DNA of 64,000 nt from Shewanella gelidimarina (GTDB lineage Bacteria > Pseudomonadota > Gammaproteobacteria > Enterobacterales > Shewanellaceae), in the NCBI RefSeq assembly GCF_023283945.1, contig NZ_JAKIKW010000018.1, positions 1 to 64,000 on the forward strand, read 5' to 3'. Numbering within the stretch: position 1 is the stretch's first letter; each line of letters opens with the position of its first letter. The position numbers were made by a program, and so were the translations under genes. Below are positions 35,188 to 43,820 of this stretch, piece after piece. The notes beneath the pieces were generated by a model. The model was not told the origin of the DNA. It was given only the letters and a program-made list of their open reading frames with translations, and searched no databases.

Positions 35188-36360
35188 ATGAAAATCACCA
35201 TAGTTGGAGCAGGCAATGCAGGTTCTGCTTGTGCGTTTATGGCTGCTGAGGCAGGACATAAAGTAACACTACTGAAAACTTCGAATCGTATTACTCATGA
35301 TGACCATTTTGAAGCAATGGTCAAAAACAAGGGCATATACTGTATCGATAACACCAAAAATGGCCATTTTACCGATAGCGCTGATGATGCCGAAAAAACT
35401 TTTCAACCACTGGAATTGATTACTCGAGATCCCAAAGAAGCGATTAACGGAGCTGATGTGGTAATGGTTTTTATTCAAACCACATACCATCCAGCTTTAG
35501 CAGAAAGAATCGCAAAGTATTTTCAGGATGATCAGCTTGTTATCTTAATACCTGGATACGCTGGTAGTATCTTTTATAAAAAATATTGCACCAATAATCC
35601 CATCTTTGCCGAAGGAGAATCGACTCCTAACGATGCGAGAATTGTTGCACCTGGTACAGTGAAAGTCTTATTCAAAAATGCTAGAAACGCACTATCGTTT
35701 TTCCCCGCCACAAGAACAGCTGAAGGCATGGCCATAGCATCGCGCTTATTCCCAGCCTACGACATTGAAATGAACAGCGTTCGAAAGCATATATTTGAAT
35801 CAGCACTGCATAATCCCAATATCATTGTTCACACAATAGGCCTGTATGTGATGTATCCAATGCTTGAGTATTGTGCAAAACATCATCCTGATGAAGTGCC
35901 CTATATGTACCGGGATGCGCTTTCAACTGAAATGGCATGGTTGATGATTGACAAATTAGACGCTGAAAAAATGGCCGTGTTAACAGCTTTAGGCTGTGAA
36001 CCTATTCCCTATCTAAAAGCCTGTTTATTTAGGAATGAAGAAGATCTTAACCAGAATCCTAAAGCCGTTTTTGAAAGCTATAAAATTTCATCGCCTCCTG
36101 GGCCGTATAGTTTCGATAACCGCTACGTAACTGAAGATGTGCCTATGGGGCTCGTTTTATTATCTTCATTAGGTGACAAATTAGGCATTAACATGCCTGA
36201 ATGTAACCGTTTGATTGAGATGTGTGGCGGGATCTTAACAAGAGACTTTTTTGCAGAAGGCAGAACATTAGCATCACTCGGGCTTGATGAACTATCAAAA
36301 GAGGATCTGTTAAACTTTGTCATTGGAAACGTGCTGCCAACCAAAAAACTCATCGCGTAA
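35188..36360 (+). CDS. NAD/NADP octopine/nopaline dehydrogenase family protein
   Basis: A 390-residue opine-dehydrogenase-like enzyme, expected to join an amino acid and a 2-oxo acid reductively or to act on a related substrate. It opens with a Rossmann motif MKITIVGAGNAGSACAF and contains the C-terminal helical octopine/nopaline dehydrogenase domain from about 190, with the conserved His and Asn in ALHNPNIIVHT and a further Asp-rich helix (AWLMIDKLDAEK). AAAGGAAT precedes the ATG. It has no operon partners and a very long upstream region. I know of no settled physiological role for these enzymes in Shewanella; related opine enzymes make metallophores or handle osmolytes, but no nicotianamine-synthase-like partner is present here. 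Confidence 0.85.
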   Translation: MKITIVGAGNAGSACAFMAAEAGHKVTLLKTSNRITHDDHFEAMVKNKGIYCIDNTKNGHFTDSADDAEKTFQPLELITRDPKEAINGADVVMVFIQTTYHPALAERIAKYFQDDQLVILIPGYAGSIFYKKYCTNNPIFAEGESTPNDARIVAPGTVKVLFKNARNALSFFPATRTAEGMAIASRLFPAYDIEMNSVRKHIFESALHNPNIIVHTIGLYVMYPMLEYCAKHHPDEVPYMYRDALSTEMAWLMIDKLDAEKMAVLTALGCEPIPYLKACLFRNEEDLNQNPKAVFESYKISSPPGPYSFDNRYVTEDVPMGLVLLSSLGDKLGINMPECNRLIEMCGGILTRDFFAEGRTLASLGLDELSKEDLLNFVIGNVLPTKKLIA

Positions 36361-36406
36361 TGACCAAGAGTGAAGTGTCATCAACACCTATGTATCTTCA
36401 CTCTGT

Positions 36407-36440
36407 GCCACTAATCCAAAGCATACTTTGGATTAGTGGC
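36407..36440. terminator. Perfect 15-bp stem-loop after the octopine-dehydrogenase-like gene
   Basis: GCCACTAATCCAAAG, loop CATA, CTTTGGATTAGTGGC. The stem is perfect and starts 47 bp beyond the stop; no T-run follows, so it may act with Rho or as a 3' stability hairpin. Confidence 0.6.
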
Positions 36441-36490
36441 AGGTTTCAATATGGCGTCGCCGTAAAGGAGTCAGCACCACTTGTCATATT

Positions 36491-36779
36491 GGGGCTGCTG
36501 ATCTTTCGAGCTTAGTTTTTGTTCCACTCTTTCCCGTAAAGAATAATGCTTTTAGTACAAAGCTTGAGCGATGATGCTTAGCTGGCTAAGCGAAAAGCGC
36601 GTAACGTATTCTAGTCATAAAAGACTAAAAGCATTGAAACGTACCCTAAGGGCCGCGCTTCTTGGCTATTTTACGGTGTTGTAGGCTATTTGTGGAGAAT
36701 GACTAAACGACATAGTCTCCGCCTTGTTAAAATAACCAATAAACTGCGGAAAAAACAACCGTGAAAGATCAGCAGCCCC
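36491..36779. mobile_element. 289-bp MITE with perfect 17-bp terminal inverted repeats
   Basis: GGGGCTGCTGATCTTTC at 36491-36507 is repeated in inverted form, GAAAGATCAGCAGCCCC, at 36763-36779. The similarity extends imperfectly a further 20 bp inward (G/T-rich TTGTTTTTTCC-like block on both sides). No coding capacity. A clear target-site duplication was not found. Form and size are those of a non-autonomous transposon moved in trans by an insertion sequence with the same ends. Confidence 0.78.
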
Positions 36780-37273
36780 TAGCCTCCGACTGACAATCTT
36801 AACTTATTTGGCTGCATTTGCAGCCAAATTCAATCTATTCACACCCTGCTAATACCAGTTATCAACGCATCAATCCAATGGCATGGCTATTACTACGTTC
36901 TGTTCCCTTAGAGACCATGGTCTTTACTTTGACTCTTCCAGACCGAATAAACTCTTCGAAAATAGCCGCATAAAGGAGTTTACAGCGCACTGAGATTTAC
37001 CATCTTACTGGTTTCTAAATGTCGAGCCTCTTAATATGAGCAATTCAATATCAACAACGGCGTAGTGGTAGATTATTGAGGGCGTCAATCAAGCATTCAT
37101 CCCATCTGCACTGTTGACTCATAGCTCGAATCCTTGATGCATTGGACACTATACTGGCTGTTAGGCTTACGCAGTTTATGGATAGGCGACGAGGACAACG
37201 TGTTAGCGAGTCCAATGAGATTGGACACTGCAATAATGAACGATTGCTCCTTGAGTTTCATAAAAGTCGGATA

Positions 37274-37302
37274 CAAAAAAAGGAAGCCGAAGCTTCCTTT
37301 TT
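37274..37302. terminator. Rho-independent terminator after fabB
   Basis: AAAAAAAGGAAGC, loop CGAA, GCTTCCTTTTT, 18 bp beyond the fabB stop on the minus strand. Confidence 0.9.
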
Positions 37303-37319
37303 AGATGACAACCATTGGC

Positions 37320-38531
37320 TTACTTATACTTGCGCATAACCAAAGTTGCGTTTGTACCACCAAAACCAAAGCTATTACTCATCACAGTGTTCAGCTCAGC
37401 TTCACGGTATTCAGTCACTACTGGCATACCGGCTGCTTTTTCGTCTAGGGTATCGATATTGATGCTTGGTGCAATAAAGCCTTCTTCCATCATGATCATA
37501 CTGTAGATAGCTTCATGAGCGCCCGCTGCACCGAGTGCATGACCAGTCAAAGACTTAGTTGATGCAATTGGAGGTAAATCTTCACCAAACGTTTCACGTA
37601 ATGCTTCAAGCTCACGCATATCACCAACAGGCGTTGAAGTGCCGTGTGTGTTGATATAATCGATTGGGGTATCAACATCAGCTAGAGCCATCTGCATACA
37701 ACGTACAGCGCCCTCACCTGATGGAGCCACCATGTCATAACCATCTGATGATGCGCCATAACCTATAATTTCTGCGTATATTTTTGCACCACGTGCAAGC
37801 GCATGTTCTAGCTCTTCAACGACAACGATTCCGCCGCCACCAGAGATAACAAAACCATCGCGGTCTGCATCATATGTGCGTGACGCTTTCTCAGGTGTAT
37901 CATTGTACTTAGTTGACAATGCACCCATCGCGTCGAAGCCCATTGTGAGCGTCCAATCGACCTCTTCTGAGCCACCAGCAAACACCATGTCTTGCTTACC
38001 CATTTGGATAAGTTCAGCCGCATGGCCAATACAGTGTGCGCTAGTTGCACAAGCAGAACTAATTGAATAGTTCATGCCTTTAATTTTAAATGGTGTTGCA
38101 AGACAAGCACTTGCTGTGCTCGACATGATGCGCGGCACAATATAAGGCCCAACGCGCTTCACACCTTTTTCTCGCAAAATATCAGCTGCTTGTACTTGGT
38201 TGGCTGAAGATGCTCCACCCGTACCCGCAATAATACCGACCCGAGGATCTGAATATTGTTCTTCAGTTAAACCCGCATCTTCAATCGCTTCTGCCATTGC
38301 AATATAAGCGTATGCCGCGGCATTGCCCATAAAACGAAGTGCTTTACGATCAATGTGCTCTTTAGGATCTAACTTGATATCGCCCCAAACATGGCTGCGC
38401 AGCTTCATTTCTTCAAACTGATCGGAGTGAGTAATACCACTACGACCCGCTTTCAATGATTCAGTGACTTCTTGCTTGTTATTACCGATGCTTGAGACAA
38501 CGCCAAGTCCGGTGATCACGACTCTTTTCAT
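37320..38531 (-). CDS. fabB: 3-oxoacyl-ACP synthase I
   Basis: Condensing enzyme of fatty-acid elongation, required for unsaturated fatty acids. 403 residues. The Cys-His-His triad is complete: Cys161 in [11 protein letters not shown], His296 in [11 protein letters not shown] and His331 in [13 protein letters not shown]. The start [16 protein letters not shown] is canonical. Divergent from mnmC with a 231-bp control region, and followed by a terminator. A single TGGTC half-site (GTGGTCAGC near 38604) is too weak to call a FadR operator. Confidence 0.95.
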   Translation of the reverse strand: MKRVVITGLGVVSSIGNNKQEVTESLKAGRSGITHSDQFEEMKLRSHVWGDIKLDPKEHIDRKALRFMGNAAAYAYIAMAEAIEDAGLTEEQYSDPRVGIIAGTGGASSANQVQAADILREKGVKRVGPYIVPRIMSSTASACLATPFKIKGMNYSISSACATSAHCIGHAAELIQMGKQDMVFAGGSEEVDWTLTMGFDAMGALSTKYNDTPEKASRTYDADRDGFVISGGGGIVVVEELEHALARGAKIYAEIIGYGASSDGYDMVAPSGEGAVRCMQMALADVDTPIDYINTHGTSTPVGDMRELEALRETFGEDLPPIASTKSLTGHALGAAGAHEAIYSMIMMEEGFIAPSINIDTLDEKAAGMPVVTEYREAELNTVMSNSFGFGGTNATLVMRKYK

Positions 38532-38762
38532 TATTAATGATCCATTCTATACAGGTAGTACCCATTTTGCTGAGCCAATGGTAGCGCTTTTATTCCATTT
38601 AAGTGGTCAGCTTTCCATAAAGAACACAAAAATAATGCCTAATATGGGATATTGAGTAAAATCCTTGCCTAAATTGTAGGATTAAAATGTACAATTTAAC
38701 CCAAGTTCAGCAAACCCTACCCTGTTTTTATGAGGGTTTAATTTAACATTAAAGACGTAATC

Positions 38763-40637
38763 ATGACAGTGAGTAAAATTATTCAGTCTATCTTAGCCAT
38801 TAAAAACACTAAAGACACCGTCATAGCCATACTCGGATTAGACTCAGTAAGCACAATAACGGACCTCATTGAGTATCAATCTGTATCAAAATCCAGGCTA
38901 ACAGTTAAAATATTTTGCGCTATTGATGAGCATATTGAACAACTATTTGCATCAAAAGCATGTAGAGATATGTTGCAGACTCGTCCCCAAACTCAGCTTG
39001 TGGCTATCGAAGGTTGTCAGCGTGTCAAATTAAACCAAGGTGCCCTAATCATTGATTTTCATCTTGGTCATTATGAACAGCAATTACGTCAGATCCCCGT
39101 CAACAGCACACATTTAATAGCGCATTGGATTTGCGCCGCCGCAATCAATTTACATTGCATTGAAGAGACCCTCTTCTGGCAAATGGCCAAACACAGTAAT
39201 GATAGCTGCGATTGCTTAATCTCAGATGAGCTCCCAGTCGATATTCAGCAAAAACTATGCAAACTGAGTCAATTGGTCGGCTTTAGCGGTTTAAATTCAA
39301 GCAACACAGATAATGTGCCTCTGATGGAGCGCCAAGCGCTTAGAGCACAGCAATTAAGTCAGCAAGCCCCCTATCCTATTCATGCAGCAAATAGCGCTGA
39401 TGAAATAGCTGTCATTGGTGGCGGCATTGCCTGTGCTAGCTTAGTGTTGTCACTCGCTGAGCGTCATCAAAAAATGACGGTGTTTTGTGAAGATAGTGAT
39501 CTCGCCCTAGCGGCATCAGGCAACAGACAAGGGGCTATATATCCACTCCTTACACCCGATAACAATACTTTAAGTCAGTATTTTCAACAGGCCTATCTTT
39601 TTAGCTTGCATCGATTAACTTCACTCGCCAATCAAAATCATGCAATCGACTTTGACCTTTGTGGTGTGTTACACACAGGTCATGATGAGCGCAGCAGAAA
39701 ACGAGTACAAAAAATTATTAACGGTCACCATTGGTGCGCTGATATTGCACACGCCGTTACGCCACTGCAATCGAGTGAGCTGGCGGGCGTAGACATTGAC
39801 GAAGCAGGAATATTCTATCCATTAGGCGGTTGGGTTGCACCGCAAGACCTCGCCAAAGCGTCCTTCAACCAAGCACGTCGATTATCAGATGTGTCCATAC
39901 ACTTAAATAGCCAAATAACCGCGCTAGAAAAGAGCGATGCGGGCTGGTTTTTAGTCCGTGACCAACAACGTTTAGGCCCTTATAAAACAGTCGTCGTCGC
40001 CAATGGCAAGTCACTCACACAGTTTGAGCAAACTAAGCATCTACAAGTTACTGGGTTTAGAGGTCAAGTCAGTCATGCGCCAACGAGAGCGAAATTATCT
40101 AAGCTAAGCACTGTTTTGTGCGCTAATGGCTATATGACACCAATGAATAATGCACTGCATTGTTTAGGTGCGAGTTATGTCAAGGATGCTCCCAACTTAG
40201 ATTATAGTCCGCAAGAGCAAGTCGATAACCTCCACAAAATCCAAGAGAGCTATCTAGGTAAAGACTGGAATCGTGACATAGATATATCCAAACACAGTGC
40301 CAGAGTCGGCGTACGGATGGTGACTCGCGATCACGCGCCGATGATGGGACCCGTTCCCGATTTAGAGGCCATTATGGCGCTCTACGATAAACATCAGCTC
40401 ACACCCGAAAGCAAAAAGTTCTGGCAAAGTAAGGCCGGCCCCGTTCATAACGGACTCTATTTACTAGGAGGGTTAGGTTCTCGGGGATTAAGTTCAGGTC
40501 TTTTGGCTGCTGAAGCGCTTGCGTCTCAAATTTGTGGCGAAGCCATGCCGATAAGCACAGACTTTATCGCGCTATTAAACCCAAACAGAATGTGGATGCG
40601 CAAACTGCTAAAAGGCAAAGCATTAGACATTAGCTAA
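38763..40637 (+). CDS. mnmC: MnmC-like protein: C-terminal FAD oxidoreductase intact, N-terminal methyltransferase degenerate-looking
   Basis: MnmC finishes the mnm5s2U34 modification of tRNA: the C-domain (FAD) removes the carboxymethyl group and the N-domain methylates with SAM. Here the C-domain is clear from about 220: IAVIGGGIACASLVL (dinucleotide fold), ASGNRQGAIYPLL, RVGVRMVTRDHAPMMGPVPD, LLGGLGSRGLSSGLLAAEAL and the end LNPNRMWMRKLLKGKA, all as in E. coli MnmC. The first 200 residues have MnmC-like spacing, but I cannot find the glycine-rich SAM motif or the Asp-x-Phe/Tyr-x-Pro region. Total length is 624, about 40 shorter than E. coli. Methyl transfer may be lost or done by another protein. 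Confidence 0.85.
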   Translation: MTVSKIIQSILAIKNTKDTVIAILGLDSVSTITDLIEYQSVSKSRLTVKIFCAIDEHIEQLFASKACRDMLQTRPQTQLVAIEGCQRVKLNQGALIIDFHLGHYEQQLRQIPVNSTHLIAHWICAAAINLHCIEETLFWQMAKHSNDSCDCLISDELPVDIQQKLCKLSQLVGFSGLNSSNTDNVPLMERQALRAQQLSQQAPYPIHAANSADEIAVIGGGIACASLVLSLAERHQKMTVFCEDSDLALAASGNRQGAIYPLLTPDNNTLSQYFQQAYLFSLHRLTSLANQNHAIDFDLCGVLHTGHDERSRKRVQKIINGHHWCADIAHAVTPLQSSELAGVDIDEAGIFYPLGGWVAPQDLAKASFNQARRLSDVSIHLNSQITALEKSDAGWFLVRDQQRLGPYKTVVVANGKSLTQFEQTKHLQVTGFRGQVSHAPTRAKLSKLSTVLCANGYMTPMNNALHCLGASYVKDAPNLDYSPQEQVDNLHKIQESYLGKDWNRDIDISKHSARVGVRMVTRDHAPMMGPVPDLEAIMALYDKHQLTPESKKFWQSKAGPVHNGLYLLGGLGSRGLSSGLLAAEALASQICGEAMPISTDFIALLNPNRMWMRKLLKGKALDIS

Positions 40638-40671
40638 ATGATTAAATTAACAATTTGATAGTGATCTAAGA

Positions 40672-40697
40672 AGAGGCGGCACGAACGTTCCGCCTCT
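40672..40697. terminator. Probable terminator between mnmC and the DUF3313 lipoprotein gene
   Basis: AGAGGCGG and CCGCCTCT form an 8-bp stem around ten bases (CACGAACGTT). Convergent genes lie on both sides; the T-run is short. Confidence 0.6.
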
Positions 40698-40713
40698 GCT
40701 TTACATGTAAATG

Positions 40714-41412
40714 CTATTTTGCACCTGCTGCCATCAAAGCATTTTTAAAATCATTTAACCAGCGACGGTAAACCGTTTTAACGTCCCCCCAGTTAAAGAC
40801 TTGAGTATTGAGTTGCCACTGGTCAAATCCTTCTCCGCGATCAGCCGCTTTTGCTAGTACCTCGCCACTCTGACCGTCTTTAATCATTGCCAATAACATC
40901 ATGGAGCCTGAGTTTTGAGTATAGGTTTTACCCATTGAGTTATAGCTTCGTCTTGAGGACTCTATCGGTGCACTCAGCCGAATATCGGTTACCGCGACCT
41001 GAATGATCAGGGTATCAGGTCCTACTTTATCGACAATTTCAAACGGTTGATCTTCGTTGAACACACTGGCAACGATTGTCGCAAATTCAGTCGACATTCT
41101 TTTGAGGGCTTCATCAGGCAGATCGTAGGTTGCATTAAGCCCATCCGCCCTTCTGTCAATACGTGGAGGTTTATAATCAGCAGGATGATCGTTAGTCACT
41201 GCTGCGGGTTCAAAATACAGTTTTCGATATTTTCCCCAGTCTACATTTGGCCTGGCGAAAGAGATATCTAACACCGAGTTGTCAATTTTAACCAAGCCCT
41301 CTTTAGTCACTTGTGCATCTGGCCCAGATTGCATTGAAGGAGGCACAGAGGAACAGCCTGCTAGTCCTATCAATAGCGCCAGCAATACGGTTTGTTGTCT
41401 TAATAGTCGCAT
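40714..41412 (-). CDS. DUF3313 family lipoprotein
   Basis: A 232-residue protein of unknown function exported as a lipoprotein: signal sequence TVLLALLIGLAGCSSVP with the lipobox LAGC at about 17-20. There is no Asp directly after the Cys, so outer-membrane sorting is expected. The mature part begins with a motif SFARPNVDWGKYRKLYFEP and contains TLIIQVAVTDIRLSAP, as in DUF3313 lipoproteins. Monocistronic between two terminators. Confidence 0.8.
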   Translation of the reverse strand: MRLLRQQTVLLALLIGLAGCSSVPPSMQSGPDAQVTKEGLVKIDNSVLDISFARPNVDWGKYRKLYFEPAAVTNDHPADYKPPRIDRRADGLNATYDLPDEALKRMSTEFATIVASVFNEDQPFEIVDKVGPDTLIIQVAVTDIRLSAPIESSRRSYNSMGKTYTQNSGSMMLLAMIKDGQSGEVLAKAADRGEGFDQWQLNTQVFNWGDVKTVYRRWLNDFKNALMAAGAK

Positions 41413-41597
41413 TGAATCAATCCTTTAATTAAAATGGTCCTAGTAAATATTAGTAGCGATGGCCTATACGTCAATTAAATAATCGGCACATTTTTTGATT
41501 TCCAGAGCAAGCACGTCACCAAAACAGCCTGCAACACTGATGTACGTTCATTAACATAGAGGTCTAAACTTACTAAAGCTGCAATTGACTAAATAAA

Positions 41598-41623
41598 AAA
41601 GGCCACTTTTTAAAGTGGCCTTT
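41598..41623. terminator. Rho-independent terminator
   Basis: AAAGGCCACTTT and AAAGTGGCCTTT form a long stem, with A- and T-rich flanks, beyond the SpoU methylase gene. Confidence 0.85.
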
Positions 41624-41685
41624 AATTGACGCAGTCTTAAGTAACCTAACGCACCTTTAGCAGCGCATAAGCTTAAAATCGTTAA

Positions 41686-42231
41686 TCACTTAGGGAAATT
41701 GAAACTACGCTTAACTTTAATCCGGTTATTATTGTCACGACTAGAACGGATCAAATCATCACCGATTATCATCGCGTTAGACTTGGATAGTCGGTCATAA
41801 AGCAGCACGTTAACTGAAGCCGCTAGGTTCATGCAACCGACAGTCGGCACATACACTACTGCGTCAGCTCTATTGATAAGTTGCTGATTAATAGTGCCAT
41901 CTTCAGGTCCAAATATATAGAGCGCTTTTTCTGGATGCTGAAATTCTGGTAGTGGGATGGCGCCTTCCACTAAATCGACACATACAATGCTGACATCTTT
42001 TTCTACCGCGTCAATTAAAGACTCAACGCCGGTTAGCGCTATGATTTCGCTAGCGGCTTGAGTATCAGTATTGTATTGCGAATTGCCGTTACTGGCCGCC
42101 AAAGGGTAGCGTTTGCCGGTATAGAACACATCTTCGGCTTGATAACATCCAGCAGCGCGCATTACGCCGCCAACATTGGTTGGGCTTTTAGGATTAACTA
42201 ATCCTATTGCGCTATATTGTTTGGTACTCAT
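41686..42231 (-). CDS. SpoU/TrmH-family RNA 2'-O-methyltransferase
   Basis: A 181-residue SPOUT enzyme expected to methylate a ribose 2'-OH in tRNA or rRNA. All three SpoU motifs are visible: NPKSPTNVGGVMRAAG (motif 1, about 13-28), IFGPEDGTIN (motif 2) and VGCMNLAASVNVLLYD (motif 3, the knot), where the usual SLN is AASVN. There is no additional RNA-binding domain, so the protein is close to a minimal SPOUT domain. Target position cannot be told. It precedes an intergenic terminator and follows yfcL by 63 bp on the same strand. Confidence 0.85.
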   Translation of the reverse strand: MSTKQYSAIGLVNPKSPTNVGGVMRAAGCYQAEDVFYTGKRYPLAASNGNSQYNTDTQAASEIIALTGVESLIDAVEKDVSIVCVDLVEGAIPLPEFQHPEKALYIFGPEDGTINQQLINRADAVVYVPTVGCMNLAASVNVLLYDRLSKSNAMIIGDDLIRSSRDNNNRIKVKRSFNFPK

Positions 42232-42294
42232 GCTTGCTCACTCAGTCGAAAAAACTCACTGCCGCATTAAGAATACGGCATAACACTTAGCACG

Positions 42295-42564
42295 TTAAGC
42301 CGCTAACTTGCTGCTTAACTGTAACCATGCATCGTTAACTAAAGCATAGTCATTATCATCGAGCTCTTTTCTAGCTAGCGCCAAACATTCAACCATCTCT
42401 ATAGCTAAAGCTTGAGTACCTTGGTCGGTTTTGACTTCTAACTTCGATAACACTACCGCAAAATGGCCTTGAAGGTATCCGCTTGCAAACAAGGCATCAT
42501 CATCACCTTCAGCAACAATACTTTCAATCCATTCCTGAAGTGTTTGCTCATACTTCTCTATCAT
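42295..42564 (-). CDS. yfcL: YfcL family protein
   Basis: An 89-residue, acidic, helical cytoplasmic protein of unknown function. MIEKYEQTLQEWIESIV, then the signature DDALFASGYLQGHFAVVLSKLE, matches E. coli YfcL (about 92 residues). The start at 42564 is chosen because GGAG stands 6 bp upstream; the GTG four codons earlier would include it. Genomic linkage to aroC and prmB is the same as in E. coli. Confidence 0.88.
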   Translation of the reverse strand: MIEKYEQTLQEWIESIVAEGDDDALFASGYLQGHFAVVLSKLEVKTDQGTQALAIEMVECLALARKELDDNDYALVNDAWLQLSSKLAA

Positions 42565-42648
42565 TGAGGGCTCCACATTCTCAAACTATTGGAATCATTC
42601 CAACATACAATTAATAACGGTCAATCGACTCAGTGTTTGCAGTCGTAA

Positions 42649-43773
42649 TTACTCAACTAGATCTGGGTTCGCAACTTGGTACATCACATAATCGTGATAG
42701 CCCGTCACCACTTTATAATAGCCAGTAAGTTCTTTATCTAATTCTGGGTCGCCACTATCCACAATTAAGGGTCGACCTTCAAGTGCTTTTAACTTTGTTT
42801 TTGTCGCTAAAATAACAATATTGTTCTTACCCACCCGTCTTACTAGCTCAGGTGATAACTGCTGGTTACCTCGACCTAAAATGTGGCCTTGGCCGCCGAT
42901 AAGGGTAATGTATAGTTTAACTGATTGTTTTTCGGTTAATTGTAGTAATTCATCAGCTGATAAATCACTGCCGACTAATTGTCGCGCTTGAACGAGATCG
43001 ACACCCAATAAGGTATTGTCGAGTCCAAGCTCTTCCATCACCGCCGCGACGGTACTACCAGATCCTATAACAATAAGATCATCTTCCATGAGTTCAATCG
43101 CTTCAGCGGCAATATCAGCAAGCACGAGTTCGTCGGTTTCTATACCCCCCATTTTTACCGCTTGAACATAACGCGGCTCAGCGGGCACCAGCATTTCACC
43201 AAACCGCTTGGCTTTGACTACGCCTGTTCTAAAGGCGACTTCATCGATATCCATCACATCAGCGCACATCAGGCTGACTAATTCACCCTCTAACAACATC
43301 TTGACCACCACGCCTGATGCATGGGGCGTTATCCCGTAAACCCCTGAATGAATCTTCACCCCAGCGGGCACACCTAACACTGGGATATTATCGTCAGCGA
43401 TGGCAAAAATATCCCTTGCAGTGCCGTCCCCCCCTGCGAATAAAAGCAAATCGAGTGTTTCACTCAGCAGCTTCTCAACTACCAATTGAGTATCTTGCGC
43501 CTCTGTGAGCGCGGGCGCATGATAGACCACACGCACATTAAAACCCATTTTACGGGCTAACGATTCGCCCATATCACCCGATGCGGTTATGATCTCAAGC
43601 TGGTCTTTATAGGGTAAAATGACTTGCAGAGCTTGTTGCATTCGCAACTGTGATTTAGGGACAGCGCCTTTAGCGATAGCTAACTCAGCCACACCATCAC
43701 TGCCTTTTAAAGCAACACTGCCACCTAAACCCGCAAGTGGATTAATAATTAAACCAAGACGAAACGTGCTCAC
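42649..43773 (-). CDS. ATP-NAD kinase family protein
   Basis: A 374-residue protein of the AcoX/NAD-kinase-like family. It opens with LGLIINPLAGLGGSVALKGSDG and carries the nucleotide-binding FAGGDGTARDI (GGDGT motif, about 117-127) and a later loop VIGSGSTVAAVMEELG. True NAD kinases (NadK) are shorter and have a different C-domain, so this is a relative whose substrate is unknown. It lies between yfcL and an MFS carrier in the aroC cluster, all on one strand. Confidence 0.82.
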   Translation of the reverse strand: MSTFRLGLIINPLAGLGGSVALKGSDGVAELAIAKGAVPKSQLRMQQALQVILPYKDQLEIITASGDMGESLARKMGFNVRVVYHAPALTEAQDTQLVVEKLLSETLDLLLFAGGDGTARDIFAIADDNIPVLGVPAGVKIHSGVYGITPHASGVVVKMLLEGELVSLMCADVMDIDEVAFRTGVVKAKRFGEMLVPAEPRYVQAVKMGGIETDELVLADIAAEAIELMEDDLIVIGSGSTVAAVMEELGLDNTLLGVDLVQARQLVGSDLSADELLQLTEKQSVKLYITLIGGQGHILGRGNQQLSPELVRRVGKNNIVILATKTKLKALEGRPLIVDSGDPELDKELTGYYKVVTGYHDYVMYQVANPDLVE

Positions 43774-43820
43774 TTCATTGACTCCATTTAAAAGCAGTTA
43801 GAGACGGACTCATTAGCTGT

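Larger units (their letters stand above)
36361..37319. other. 959-bp gene-free interval with hairpin, MITE and fabB terminator
   Basis: From left to right: the stem-loop 36407-36440, the MITE 36491-36779, about 490 bp of unassigned sequence (36780-37273) with no good open frame, and the terminator 37274-37302. The unassigned part includes two copies of ATTGGACACT (near 37142 and 37219). It could be a decayed gene. Confidence 0.55.

Noticed and set aside
37051..37233. 60-codon minus-strand frame after the MITE
   Set aside because: Too short, no start signal, no recognisable sequence; at most a gene remnant.
38590..38615. FadR operator upstream of fabB
   Set aside because: Only one TGGTC half-site is present; the second half does not match.
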